This document shows, one piece after another, positions 1 through 8,380 of a stretch of 64,000 nt of DNA (position 1 is the stretch's first letter; each line of letters begins with the position of its first letter). The translations under genes were made by a program, and so were the position numbers. Under the pieces are notes generated by a model. That model saw nothing but the letters and a program-made list of their open reading frames with translations, ran no database searches and was not told where the DNA came from. The stretch is from positions 1 to 64,000 of the forward strand of contig CAVYHX010000006.1 of NCBI GenBank assembly GCA_963768415.1, read 5' to 3'. This DNA comes from CAVYHX01 sp963768415 (GTDB taxonomy: Bacteria > Pseudomonadota > Gammaproteobacteria > UBA9214).

Positions 1-1
1 T

Positions 2-330
2 CGCACACCAGACGAGTTGATGCAGGAGATGGAGCAGATTCGAGCACAAATACAGGAATCACGATGGCCACTTCCTGTTCGAAGAAAATGGCCAGGAAGT
101 CCAGATCGTCGTGTGCAACCGCGGCGAGGAGCCCATCGTCGACGCGTCTATTGCGCTGGTCTTGCCGAAAGACAATGAACTGTATGTCGCAGATCGACTG
201 CCGAAACTCCTGAACAATGAAATATTCGTGGATCGACCGCCCGCTGAACTGGCGTCCTACCCGACGGTCAGCCTGCACAAGAAGTCCATACACGTCGCGG
301 AAAAAATCGGCGATGTTCCGATCGACCAGC
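2..330 (+). pseudogene. Partial gene of unknown function, joined to the dnaX tail
   Basis: The first 330 bases code for a protein I do not recognise and that does not look like DnaX. The frame starting at base 2 gives a charged, helix-like stretch (DELMQEMEQIR). From about base 45 the coding sense moves to the frame starting at base 3 (DGHFLFEENG, then VCNRGEEPIVDAS). A stop at 18-20 in that second frame means one indel is needed near bases 41-60. The protein sense then runs without a stop into the tau C-terminal sequence near base 330. Neither a start codon nor a natural end is visible. It may be a chimeric contig end or a true rearrangement. Confidence 0.4.
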
Positions 331-671
331 CCATTGGCCGCGAGATGGCCTGTAACTGTGCATTCAATGGCATGGACGACGGCGTCGTGAAGTTGTCGCT
401 TGATTCCGCGCATACGCACCTGCTTAACAAGACGCGCGTGGATCAGCTGGAAAAGGCCCTGTGTGACTATTACCAGCGTCCGGTCAGCGTGAAAGTTGCC
501 CGGACGGAAAAGCTCGAGGATGAAACACCGGCGCGCAAACTTGCCCGCGAGCAGGCGGAAAGACAACAACAGGCGGTCGATTCAATCGAGGCTGACGAGA
601 ATATCAAAACCATTCAGGATGTCTTTGGCGGTACGGTGAACTATGATTCGATCCGCCCCCGGGGGCAGTGA
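331..671 (+). pseudogene. dnaX: DNA polymerase III subunits gamma/tau, C-terminal fragment
   Basis: This is the end of tau, the clamp-loader subunit whose last domain binds the polymerase alpha subunit. From about base 331 the translation matches the typical gammaproteobacterial tail: REMACNCAF, then a basic/hydrophobic DSAHTHLLN helix, RVDQLEKAL, ETPARKLAREQAERQ, and the ending VFGGTVNYDSIRP. The gene order dnaX-ybaB-recR downstream supports the call. Only about 110 residues remain, and the sequence before them is unrelated, so the ATPase part is missing from this contig. Confidence 0.7.
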
Positions 672-738
672 TTATTGTCATGGCATTGCAGCGTGCATGA
701 CGACCAGATAAATGTGTTCGGTAACCGAGGAACTCAAG

Positions 739-1062
739 ATGAAAGGTGGTTTGGGAAATTTGATGAAACAGGCGCAGGAAATGCAGGCCAATATGCAGAA
801 GGCGCAGGAAGAGCTGGCCAGCCTCGAAGTCACCGGGGAATCCGGTGGCGGCCTGGTGAAAGTCACCATGACCGGCAAGCATGAGGTCCGGCGTGTCGCC
901 ATCGATGACAGCCTGCTGGCCGATGACAAGGACATGCTGGAGGATCTGGTGGCTGCGGCCATTAACGATGCAGCGCACAAGGTCGAATCCACGACACAGG
1001 AGCGCATGTCCGGTCTGACCAGCGGCCTTAATCTGCCACCGGGCATGAAACTGCCGTTTTAG
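739..1062 (+). CDS. ybaB: Nucleoid-associated protein, YbaB/EbfC family
   Basis: This is a small dimeric DNA-binding protein of 107 residues. It begins MKGGLGNLMKQAQEMQ, the usual start of the family, with the amphipathic helix typical of YbaB. The ending GLNLPPGMKLPF is also characteristic. The ATG at 739 is chosen because GAGGA lies 8 bases upstream and the family starts here; an earlier in-frame start at 712 would add nine unmatched residues. It sits between dnaX and recR with three bases before recR, so the three genes are probably co-transcribed. Its role is nucleoid organisation, sometimes linked to recombination repair with RecR. Confidence 0.93.
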   Translation: MKGGLGNLMKQAQEMQANMQKAQEELASLEVTGESGGGLVKVTMTGKHEVRRVAIDDSLLADDKDMLEDLVAAAINDAAHKVESTTQERMSGLTSGLNLPPGMKLPF

Positions 1063-1065
1063 CCG

Positions 1066-1662
1066 ATGTCGAGTTCCCGCCTGATCGGGCGTCTGATAGA
1101 GAGTCTGCGTTGCCTGCCCGGGGTCGGGCCGAAATCCGCCCAGCGTATGGCATTCCACCTGCTGGAGCATGACCGCGAGGGCGGGCGACAGCTGTCCGAG
1201 GTCCTGAGCCTGGCGATGGAACATGTGGGTAACTGCCGGGAGTGCCGCACCCTGAGCGAGGAAGAATATTGTACCTTGTGCGCGAATGATCGCCGTGATC
1301 GCAGCCAGCTGTGTGTGGTCGAATCGCCGGCAGATGTCCAGGCGCTGGAACAGTCCACCGGCTACCAGGGGCTGTATTTTGTGCTGATGGGGCACCTGTC
1401 ACCGCTGGATGGCATTGGTCCGGAGGCGCTCGGGCTGGATCTGCTCGAGTCCCGGCTCGCCCGGGGTGAGATCAGGGAATTGATCCTGGCGACCAACCCG
1501 ACGGTGGAGGGCGAGGCCACGGCGCATTTTGTCAGTGAAATGGCGCGCGCCCGGGGAATCCGCTCGACACGCATTGCGCACGGTGTCCCCATGGGCGGCG
1601 AGCTGGAATATATCGACAGTGGCACGTTGTCGCATGCCTTTGCGGGGCGGCAGGAAATCTAG
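1066..1662 (+). CDS. recR: Recombination mediator protein RecR
   Basis: RecR (198 residues, the normal length) works with RecO/RecF to load RecA onto gapped DNA. The N-terminal helix-hairpin-helix region contains LPGVGPKSAQRMA (about 17-29). A C4 zinc finger follows, with cysteines at 57, 60, 69 and 72. A Toprim domain starts at LCVVESPADV (about 82) and includes the LATNPTVEGEATA segment. The C-terminus has the conserved RIAHGVPMGGELEY. The start codon lies four bases after the ybaB stop, indicating an operon. Confidence 0.96.
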   Translation: MSSSRLIGRLIESLRCLPGVGPKSAQRMAFHLLEHDREGGRQLSEVLSLAMEHVGNCRECRTLSEEEYCTLCANDRRDRSQLCVVESPADVQALEQSTGYQGLYFVLMGHLSPLDGIGPEALGLDLLESRLARGEIRELILATNPTVEGEATAHFVSEMARARGIRSTRIAHGVPMGGELEYIDSGTLSHAFAGRQEI

Positions 1663-1674
1663 GGGAGCCGGTTC

Positions 1675-2019
1675 ATGACAGACTGTATTTTCTGCAAGAT
1701 GGTAGCAGGCGACATCCAGCCGGATGTGGTCTATGAGGATGATGAAGTGATGGCGTTTCGTGACATGCATCCACAGGCGCCGGTGCATGTACTGGTAATC
1801 CCCAGGGTTCACATCGCTACGACCAATGACCTGGATGCTGACAGCGCCGGCATTATCGGCAGGCTGTATCTTGCCGCCAAGCAGATTGCGCAGGATGAGG
1901 GCATTGCCGAGCGCGGCTATCGTACATTGATCAACTGCAATCCCGAGGCGGGGCAGTCGGTGTACCATATTCACCTGCACGTGCTGGGCGGGCGTCCGAT
2001 GGCATGGCCGCCGGGCTAG
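1675..2019 (+). CDS. hinT: Histidine triad nucleotide-binding protein (HinT-like)
   Basis: A 114-residue HIT-family purine nucleoside phosphoramidase. The signature H-x-H-x-H is present as HIHLHVL (histidines 98, 100, 102) and is followed by the normal C-terminal GGRPMAWPPG. CIFCKM near residue 4 is the usual N-terminal motif of bacterial HinT. A good ribosome site (AGGGGAG) lies just before the ATG, 12 bases after recR. It is the last plus-strand gene before the convergent rsgA. Confidence 0.93.
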   Translation: MTDCIFCKMVAGDIQPDVVYEDDEVMAFRDMHPQAPVHVLVIPRVHIATTNDLDADSAGIIGRLYLAAKQIAQDEGIAERGYRTLINCNPEAGQSVYHIHLHVLGGRPMAWPPG

Positions 2020-2112
2020 ATCCCCCTGTCTTTGCCGGGATCGTCAGCATCAGGCAAACAAGCTGTAACGTCATTTCCGGCATGCCCGTATTGCATGCCT
2101 GTATAGCCGTCG

Positions 2113-3012
2113 TCACTGGTCGTGCTGGTGATTGCGAGTGTGGGTCACATGCAGCTGCCGGTAGTTTTGCAGGCGCCGGCGGCTGATGGTCCCGCTCTCC
2201 GCTGCAGCCGCAACCGCACAGCCCGGTTCCGACATGTGCTGGCAATTATTGAACCGGCATTCGCCCAGGCTGGCGCGGAATTCCCGAAACCCGTCTGCCA
2301 GTTCCCCTGCTGGTATTTGCTCCAGGTGAAAATCACGTACACCCGGCGAGTCGATCAGTGCGCCACCGTGTGGCAGATGGTAGAGCGTGGTGGTGGTGGT
2401 GGTGTGTTTTCCCATTCCGGAGGCTTTCGATAATTTACCCACGGCAACCTCGAGATCCGGTAACAGGCGGTTGATCAGGGAGGACTTGCCGACGCCGGAC
2501 TGGCCCATCAGGATACTGGTCTTGCCGGTCAGGCTGGCGGTTAACGCTTCCATGCCGGTTTGCAGCAATGCGCTGGTCATCAGTACCGGGTAACCGATGT
2601 TCCGGTAGTCAGCGATACTGGACTCGATGGTGTACTGTGTAGCGCTATTCAACAGGTCCGATTTATTGACGGCGATCAACAGTTCGGTGTGAGCCAGCTC
2701 GGCCGTGACGGTGTATTTGTCGATCAGGAATTCGTCCGGGGCCGGCTCCGGAGCGATGACAATTACTATCTGGTCGATATTGGCTGCCAGTGGCCGTGAT
2801 GCCCTGTGACCGTCCGCGCGCAGCAGGACAGAATGACGTTCTGCTATCGCCTCGACTACTCCTGCACCGGTGGTGGTTGTCTGCCAGTCGACCCGGTCAC
2901 CGCAAACGATTTGTTCCAGGCCGCGCCGGGCAACGCAGCGATGCAGCTTGCCGGTGGCATCTTCAACCAGCATGTTCTTGCCGTAGTTGACGATGACCAG
3001 CCCGGGTTGCAC
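2113..3012 (-). CDS. rsgA: Ribosome small subunit GTPase RsgA
   Basis: A circularly permuted GTPase that checks late 30S assembly. After an N-terminal OB fold (about 1-65) the GTPase motifs occur in permuted order: NKSD at 116-119 (G4), GQSGVGKS at 170-177 (G1), DSPG at 221-224 (G3). The C-terminal zinc-binding site is present (C252, C257, H259, C265). The reading frame opens at a GTG and lacks the basic N-terminal extension seen in many homologues. A short upstream ATG reading in another frame (MPAKNRL) might be the lost start behind an indel. RsgA near orn is common in gammaproteobacteria. Confidence 0.93.
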   Translation of the reverse strand: MQPGLVIVNYGKNMLVEDATGKLHRCVARRGLEQIVCGDRVDWQTTTTGAGVVEAIAERHSVLLRADGHRASRPLAANIDQIVIVIAPEPAPDEFLIDKYTVTAELAHTELLIAVNKSDLLNSATQYTIESSIADYRNIGYPVLMTSALLQTGMEALTASLTGKTSILMGQSGVGKSSLINRLLPDLEVAVGKLSKASGMGKHTTTTTTLYHLPHGGALIDSPGVRDFHLEQIPAGELADGFREFRASLGECRFNNCQHMSEPGCAVAAAAESGTISRRRLQNYRQLHVTHTRNHQHDQ

Positions 3013-3103
3013 GCTGCTGGTTACCGGGTCGTAAGCTTTGATGCGGGGGCCTCAGGCAGACGGTTCTTGGCAGGCATACCGGGTGGTGTGTGCCGGCATG
3101 ACG

Positions 3104-3454
3104 TTACCTTGTCGCCGGCAACAGTGCATCAATCCTGGCCGCGCAGATAAAATCATTTTCAGACAGGCCGCCGATGGAGTGGGTGCTGAAGCGCACATGG
3201 CAGCGGTTATAGCCGACCTCGATATCCGGGTGATGGTCTTCGCTATGGGCAACCCAGGCAAGCGCATTCACGAAGGCCATGGTCTGATAGTAGTCCTTGA
3301 ACTTACAGGTGCGACTGATCTCCCTGCCGTTCGCGTCGACAGCCCAGCCTTCCTGCAGGCTGCCCAGCAGCTGCTGCACCTGCGCCGGTGCCAGAGGTGG
3401 ATCGCCTTTCCGGCAGGGTTGGCAATGCCGGTTTATCAGATCCTCGCCGGTCAC
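3104..3454 (-). CDS. phhB: 4a-hydroxytetrahydrobiopterin dehydratase (pterin-4a-carbinolamine dehydratase)
   Basis: A 116-residue PCD/DCoH family enzyme that dehydrates 4a-hydroxytetrahydropterin, a by-product of aromatic amino acid hydroxylases. The motif H70-x3-H-H-P (HSEDHHP) is the catalytic histidine cluster, followed by YNRCHVRFSTHSIGGLS, typical of the family. The start is a GTG that overlaps the stop of the upstream cytochrome gene by four bases (GTGA), implying translational coupling. No phenylalanine hydroxylase gene is nearby, so its partner is not known from this window. Confidence 0.92.
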   Translation of the reverse strand: MTGEDLINRHCQPCRKGDPPLAPAQVQQLLGSLQEGWAVDANGREISRTCKFKDYYQTMAFVNALAWVAHSEDHHPDIEVGYNRCHVRFSTHSIGGLSENDFICAARIDALLPATR

Positions 3455-3732
3455 TTGAAATGGTAGTGGCTCTGGTTGAGGTACGCGGCGACATCGGCAA
3501 TGTCGTCATCAAACCACTTCAGGCCAAGTGACTGATCACAGCGGCCGACCTGTGTCTGCAGGCCTTCCAGCGTGGTGACCTTGCGGTCCGCGCGGGTATA
3601 CACGCCACTGTCATGACAACTTGTGCAGAACTTCTGATGCAGGGAGGCGCCATTGTCGATATCTGCTGCCGTTGCCGGAGGCATTGCCAGCAGCAGGCTG
3701 GTTGCAAATAAACTCAATAATGTCTGTTTCAT
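3451..3732 (-). CDS. Small periplasmic c-type cytochrome
   Basis: A 93-residue protein with a clear Sec signal peptide (basic start, hydrophobic core, cleavage near ATAA at about 20-23) and one heme attachment motif CTSCH (C36, C39, H40). The rest resembles a class I monoheme cytochrome c domain ending in a WFDDDIADVAAYLN helix. No methionine occurs after the heme motif, so the usual Met distal ligand is absent; another residue may bind the iron, or the site may be open. It overlaps the dehydratase gene by four bases. Its redox partner is unknown. Confidence 0.85.
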   Translation of the reverse strand: MKQTLLSLFATSLLLAMPPATAADIDNGASLHQKFCTSCHDSGVYTRADRKVTTLEGLQTQVGRCDQSLGLKWFDDDIADVAAYLNQSHYHFK

Positions 3733-3746
3733 AGTGGTCTCCGTGA

Positions 3747-4994
3747 CTATCCGGCCATGGTACCTGAAATATGCGAAATCCGCACCGGTGCCGGCGGGTG
3801 CGAGTCGTGGAATGCAGAGTACAACGGATCCGGGGTGAGTGTGCTGGCATTTTCCTGGTACATCTTCACCAGGGCATGGATCAGGTCGCTGCCGCTGGAC
3901 TGGCTGACGGCATAGGCGTCCGCCTCGAATTCATGCTTGCGCGACAGAAACGCCATGACCGGGCCCAGGAAGAAGGTGAACACGGGAGCCGCCAGCATGA
4001 ACAGCATCAAGGCCATCCAGTGCGACGGTGTGGAAACGCCCAGCCCGGTATAAAACCAGTCCTGTTGCGCCAGCCAACCGAGCAGGGCGAGCCCGGCGAG
4101 GCTGAGTGCGGCCGTGGACAGCAGCCGTTTCTGGATATGCCTGAGCTTGAAGTGCCCCAGTTCGTGTGCCAGCACGGCCTCGATTTCCTCTGGTTCGAGA
4201 GTATTCAACAGGGTGTCGAAAAAGACGATGCGTTTGTTCTGGCCGAAGCCGGTGAAATAGGCATTACCGTGACCCGAGCGGCGCGAGCCATCCATAACGA
4301 ATACGCCCTGACTCCTGAAACCGCATTTTTCCAGGAGTGCCTTGATACGCGCCTGCAGCGATTCATTATCGAGCGGCGTGAATTTATTGAACAGCGGGGC
4401 GATGACCGCAGGATAGGCCCAGAACATCACCAGGGTGAAAACCATCCACACGAACCAGACATACAGCCACCACAAACTGCCGGATACCTGCATGATCCAG
4501 AGCGCAAGTGCAATCATCGGGACGCCGATGACGATCATCAGCAGGGCCTGCTTGACCAGGTCGGTGAAGAACACACCGGGGGTGGTGCGGTTGAAGCCAA
4601 AGCGTTCTTCAACCACAAAGGTGTGGTACAGGCTGAATGGCAGATCCAGCAGGGACATGATGATCGTAGCGCTGAGCATGAAGACGACACCGGTTGTCAG
4701 CGGCCCCAATCCGGTCGACCGCCAGGCCTGGTCCAGCCATTCCAGCCCGCCACCCAGTGTCCAGGCCAGCAGCAGCAGGGCGCCGTACAGCAGTTCGAGC
4801 ATCCCGAGACGGGTATTGGTGACGGTGTAGTCAGCTGCCTTGCGGTGCGCATCGAGCGGGATGCGATTACTGAAAGCCGCGGGTACCTGTTCACGATTGG
4901 ATTTGACATGATACTGGTGTCTGTTCGCCAGCCAGAGCTGGACGATCAACGATACGGCAAGTGCCACCAGAAAAAGTACAGTAAAGGTACTCAT
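3747..4994 (-). CDS. M48-family membrane metalloprotease, Ste24/CAAX prenyl protease type
   Basis: A 415-residue inner-membrane zinc protease with several membrane helices before (about 5-22, 66-84, 100-118, 148-190) and after (about 292-310, 325-348) the catalytic site. HELGH at 277-281 gives two zinc ligands and the catalytic Glu. The third ligand is the Glu in HEFEADAYAV near 355-359. The N-terminal domain (LPFSLYHTFVVEERFGFN) is characteristic of Ste24 homologues rather than short HtpX. It is probably the first gene of the minus-strand run down to rsgA. The natural substrates are unknown. Confidence 0.9.
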   Translation of the reverse strand: MSTFTVLFLVALAVSLIVQLWLANRHQYHVKSNREQVPAAFSNRIPLDAHRKAADYTVTNTRLGMLELLYGALLLLAWTLGGGLEWLDQAWRSTGLGPLTTGVVFMLSATIIMSLLDLPFSLYHTFVVEERFGFNRTTPGVFFTDLVKQALLMIVIGVPMIALALWIMQVSGSLWWLYVWFVWMVFTLVMFWAYPAVIAPLFNKFTPLDNESLQARIKALLEKCGFRSQGVFVMDGSRRSGHGNAYFTGFGQNKRIVFFDTLLNTLEPEEIEAVLAHELGHFKLRHIQKRLLSTAALSLAGLALLGWLAQQDWFYTGLGVSTPSHWMALMLFMLAAPVFTFFLGPVMAFLSRKHEFEADAYAVSQSSGSDLIHALVKMYQENASTLTPDPLYSAFHDSHPPAPVRISHISGTMAG

Positions 4995-5087
4995 GGTAAA
5001 TTCAGTTTCTCCATTGAGTGCAAGTATTCAGATTAGCCTCTGGTACAATCCGGCACAACCACAGAATTGGAGGGGGTGAAGCGTATT

Positions 5088-5633
5088 ATGCCGCAAGATG
5101 CGAATAATCTGATCTGGATCGACCTGGAAATGACGGGTCTGGATACGACCGCCGATGCAATTATTGAAATCGCCACCGTGATTACCGACAGCCAGCTCAA
5201 TATCCTGGCTGAAGGCCCGGTGCTGGCTATCCATCAATCAGATGAGGTCCTGAACGCCATGGACGAATGGAATACCAAGCAACACGGGAGTTCCGGTCTT
5301 ACCGAGCGTGTGCGCCAGAGCACCATGACGGAGCCGGAAGCCGAGCGCATCACCATTGAATTTCTTGCCGGCTATGTGCCGGAAAACACCTCACCCATGT
5401 GCGGTAACAGCATCTGCCAGGACCGGCGTTTCCTGGCGCGTTGCATGCCGGAGCTGGAACGTTTCTTCCATTATAGAAATCTGGATGTCAGTTCCGTGAA
5501 GGAACTGGCAAAACGCTGGTCGCCGGCAATCATGTCCGGCTTCAAGAAAGGCAGCACCCACCTGGCGCTGGACGATACCAAGGACTCGATTCGGGAATTA
5601 CAGTATTACCGGGAACACCTGTTCAAGGCATAA
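5088..5633 (+). CDS. orn: Oligoribonuclease
   Basis: A 181-residue DEDDh 3'-5' exoribonuclease that degrades very short RNAs, including pGpG from cyclic-di-GMP breakdown. All catalytic residues are at the standard positions: D12 and E14 (DLEMTG), D112, H158 and D163. The ATG at 5088 is preferred over upstream TTG/GTG codons because it aligns with family N-termini (QDANNLIWIDLE) and follows a strong GGAGGGGG site. It is transcribed away from the Ste24-like gene; rsgA-orn proximity is a conserved context. Confidence 0.96.
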   Translation: MPQDANNLIWIDLEMTGLDTTADAIIEIATVITDSQLNILAEGPVLAIHQSDEVLNAMDEWNTKQHGSSGLTERVRQSTMTEPEAERITIEFLAGYVPENTSPMCGNSICQDRRFLARCMPELERFFHYRNLDVSSVKELAKRWSPAIMSGFKKGSTHLALDDTKDSIRELQYYREHLFKA

Positions 5634-5668
5634 ACCGGTTTGCGCTGGCTACCTGGCTGGAAAATTCA

Positions 5669-6272
5669 CCTGCAGGAGCACCCGATTAAGCGCCGGGTAC
5701 AAGCGCCGGCCTTCGGCGCGATTGGTCAGGAAAACCCTCGCGGCCGGGAGGCCGCTCCTGCAGGCGGTAATAGGAACCACTGTGGGAGCGCCGGCCTTCG
5801 GCGCGATTGGTAGTGAAACACCATCGCGGCCAGGAGGCCGCTCCTACAGGCTGTTATAGGAACCACTGTGGGAGCGCCGGCCTTCGGCGCGATGGTCAGG
5901 AAAACCCATCGCGGCCAGGAGGCCGCTCCTACAGGCTGTTATAGGAACCACTGTGGGAGCGCCGGCCTGCGGCGCGATGGTCAGGAAAACCCTCGCGGCC
6001 AGGAGGCCGCTCCTGCAGGCGGTAATAGGAACCACTGTGGGAGCGCCGGCCTTCGGCGCGATGGTCAGGAAAACCCTCGCGGCCGGGAGGCCGCTCCTAC
6101 AGGCTGTTATAGGAACCACTGTGGGAGCGCCGGCCTGCGGCGCGATGGTCAGGAAAACCCTCGCGGCCGGGAGGCCGTTCCTACAGGCGGTAATAGGAAC
6201 TATTGTGGGAGCGCCGGCCTTCGGCGCGATTGGTGTTTAACACCCTCGCGGCCAGGAGGCCGCTCCTGCAGG
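5669..6272. repeat. Tandem array of seven REP/BIME-like palindromic units
   Basis: Seven near-identical units with a period of 84-86 bases (GCCGCTCCT or its variant occurs at 5751, 5837, 5922, 6006, 6090, 6174 and 6259). Each unit has a left palindrome (GGGAGCGCCGGCCTTCGGCG), a short spacer, then a right palindrome (GCGGCCAGGAGGCCGCTCC). The outer ends are reverse complements of each other, so every unit is a head-to-head pair, as in BIMEs. The first unit carries an extra CCCGATTAAGCGCCGGG palindrome. Open frames through the array are translated repeats and not genes. Confidence 0.92.
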
Positions 6273-6324
6273 AGCATCGAATTCATCGCAGCGGGATGAT
6301 GAATCTACCGGATTCCATCGACAT

Positions 6325-7143
6325 CTACACTTCGACCGGTAAATCCGGATTGTTCCCCCAGTCCGACCAGGAGCCCGGGTAGCCTTTCACCTGTTGAAAA
6401 CCGAGGTGTTTCAGCACGACGTAAGTGTGTGCGGAGCGGTGATGGGTCTGGCAGTAGGTGATTATTTCGTGTTCCGGGGTTATATCGATCGCTGCCAGCA
6501 TGTCACGTAACTGCGCATCCGGTTTGAAGCGCAGGTTCTTTCCCTGGTCCATTGCCTGGGTCCATTCGAGGTTGATTGCCCCCGGGATGTGACCGGCACG
6601 GTCGGCAAATTTCTTTGTGCCGCGATATTCATCCGGGCTGCGCACATCCAGCAGGCGGGTATCCGGGTTGTCCAGCCGGGTTTGTATATAGGTACTGTCA
6701 GCAGTCGGCGCTGCATTGTGTCTGGAAGTGAATTGCCTTGCGACCGGCGTCACCGGCGTGTTCTCGGTGCGATGGCCCTCGTTGGCCCAGGCATGCAGGC
6801 CACCGTTCAGTAAAGAGAACTGTTCATGGCCGGCGACCTCCAGCGTATAGAGCAGGCGCGCGGCCTTGCCGCCGCCTTCATCATCGTAGGCGACGACGTG
6901 GGTGTGTGCATCAATGCCGATTGCGGAAAACACCGCGTTCAGGGTGGTGTCATCGGGGACCAGACCCATCACCGGTCTTTGTGCGGCAATGATTTGTCCG
7001 TAATCCAGGTGCACGGCGCCGGGCACATGCAGTTTGCGGTAGGTATCAGCATTGCTCAAGTCAATGATCAGGATATTCTCCTGCTCGAGCATGGCTTCGA
7101 GAGTATCGGGTTCGATCAGCAGGGGAGGGTGATTCTCAGGCAT
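6325..7143 (-). CDS. sseA: Sulfurtransferase with two rhodanese domains (SseA type)
   Basis: A 272-residue tandem rhodanese. The first domain (about 8-125) is inactive, with Asp at the catalytic position (AYDDEGG). The second (about 150-270) has the active cysteine C231 in YCQTHHRSAH. Typical CDGVEF-like tight-loop residues are absent, so the substrate (thiosulfate or 3-mercaptopyruvate) is uncertain. Its start overlaps the end of glcF by eight bases, which places it as the last gene of the glycolate oxidase operon. Confidence 0.88.
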   Translation of the reverse strand: MPENHPPLLIEPDTLEAMLEQENILIIDLSNADTYRKLHVPGAVHLDYGQIIAAQRPVMGLVPDDTTLNAVFSAIGIDAHTHVVAYDDEGGGKAARLLYTLEVAGHEQFSLLNGGLHAWANEGHRTENTPVTPVARQFTSRHNAAPTADSTYIQTRLDNPDTRLLDVRSPDEYRGTKKFADRAGHIPGAINLEWTQAMDQGKNLRFKPDAQLRDMLAAIDITPEHEIITYCQTHHRSAHTYVVLKHLGFQQVKGYPGSWSDWGNNPDLPVEV

Positions 7144-8377
7144 CGGGGGTTCCTTGTGGGATCAGTGGTTCCAGCAACTCTATCCAGTGTGTCAGCGGTA
7201 CCCGGGCATGACTGGACATGTGTGTCAGACAGCCGATGTTGGCAGTAACGATGATATCGGGCGCGCCGGCCTGCAGGCTTTCCAGCTTGGCAGCGCGCAG
7301 GCGCGTGGCCAGGGCCGGTTGCAGAATGGAATAGGTGCCGGCCGATCCGCAGCACAAATGGCTGTCTGCAACCGGCAGCAAGTCAAAACCCAGGTCAGTC
7401 AGGATGGTTTCGACGATATTGTTCAGTTGCTGTCCGTGTTGCAGGCTGCAGGGTGAATGAAACGCAACCTTGTGACCTCCGGCATGTTGCTGCAGATATC
7501 TGCCCGGTTGTTCACCGGCGACAATTTCACTGATGTCTTTTGCCAGTGAACTGACCCGTGCTGCCCTGGCTGCATAGGCGGTATCCTGCGCCAGCAGGCG
7601 TCCGTAATCCTTGACCATGGGTGCGCAGCCACTGGCGGTTATTACCAGCGCCTCGGCACCGGCCTCGATCGCCGGCCACCATGCATCGATATTCCTGCGC
7701 ATGAACCCCAGTGCCTCGCTGCCTGCGCTCAGGTGATGGCTCAGTGCACCGCAGCAGCCACTGCCATTCGGGACGAGTGTGGTGATGCCAAGCGCATCCA
7801 GTACGCGCCGGGTTGCTGAATTGATCCGTGGTGCGAGTGCGGGTTGTACACACCCGTCCAGCAGTAGCATGGTGCGTGCATGCTGGCGGCTTACATACGG
7901 GATACTGATGCGCTGGTAAGCCGGAATGCTTTGTTTCAGGGCGGCCGGCAGCAATGGGCGTAGCAGCTGTCCGAGACGCAGCAGGGGCGTGATGCGTCGC
8001 GGCCAGGGGAGCAGCGTGCGCAAACCCGCGCGTATCAGCCGATCGAAATACGTGCGCTTGACCGTGTGCTCGACCAGGTCCCGGCCGGTATCCAGCAGGC
8101 GGTGATAATTCACCCCGGACGGGCAGGTGGTTTCGCAGGCACGGCAGGTCAGGCATCGATCCAGATGCAATTGTGTGGTGTGCGTCGGCGTATGGCCTTC
8201 CAGAACCTGTTTGATGAGGTAAATGCGGCCGCGCGGGCCATCCAGTTCATCCCCGGTCAGCTGATAGGTCGGGCAGGTGGCATTACAGAAACCGCAGTGC
8301 ACGCAGTTGCGCAGGATTTCATCGGCTTCCTGACCCGTCCCGGTTTGCAACACACTGTCTGTCAGTCGGGTTTGCAT
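7136..8377 (-). CDS. glcF: Glycolate oxidase iron-sulfur subunit GlcF
   Basis: A 413-residue subunit carrying electrons from GlcD/GlcE to the membrane quinone pool. Two ferredoxin-type 4Fe-4S motifs are present: C25-x2-C28-x2-C31-x3-C35 and C75-x2-C78-x2-C81-x3-C85. Two CCG domains follow (GSGCCGALSHH near 207 and HLCCGSAGTYS near 340). It follows glcE by three bases. The complete DEF set supports oxidation of glycolate to glyoxylate. Confidence 0.96.
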   Translation of the reverse strand: MQTRLTDSVLQTGTGQEADEILRNCVHCGFCNATCPTYQLTGDELDGPRGRIYLIKQVLEGHTPTHTTQLHLDRCLTCRACETTCPSGVNYHRLLDTGRDLVEHTVKRTYFDRLIRAGLRTLLPWPRRITPLLRLGQLLRPLLPAALKQSIPAYQRISIPYVSRQHARTMLLLDGCVQPALAPRINSATRRVLDALGITTLVPNGSGCCGALSHHLSAGSEALGFMRRNIDAWWPAIEAGAEALVITASGCAPMVKDYGRLLAQDTAYAARAARVSSLAKDISEIVAGEQPGRYLQQHAGGHKVAFHSPCSLQHGQQLNNIVETILTDLGFDLLPVADSHLCCGSAGTYSILQPALATRLRAAKLESLQAGAPDIIVTANIGCLTHMSSHARVPLTHWIELLEPLIPQGTPDA

Positions 8378-8380
8378 GAA

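Noticed and set aside
3771..5036. 421-residue plus-strand frame opposite the Ste24-type protease
   Set aside because: Shadow frame of a GC-rich gene; the minus strand has clear family motifs.
5669..6272. Possible CRISPR array
   Set aside because: Units are 84-86 bases, nearly identical throughout and internally palindromic, with no unique spacers and no cas genes.
5844..6299. Open frames on both strands through the repeat array, giving repeated peptides
   Set aside because: They are translations of the palindromic units, with a period that happens to be near a multiple of three. No start signal or homology.
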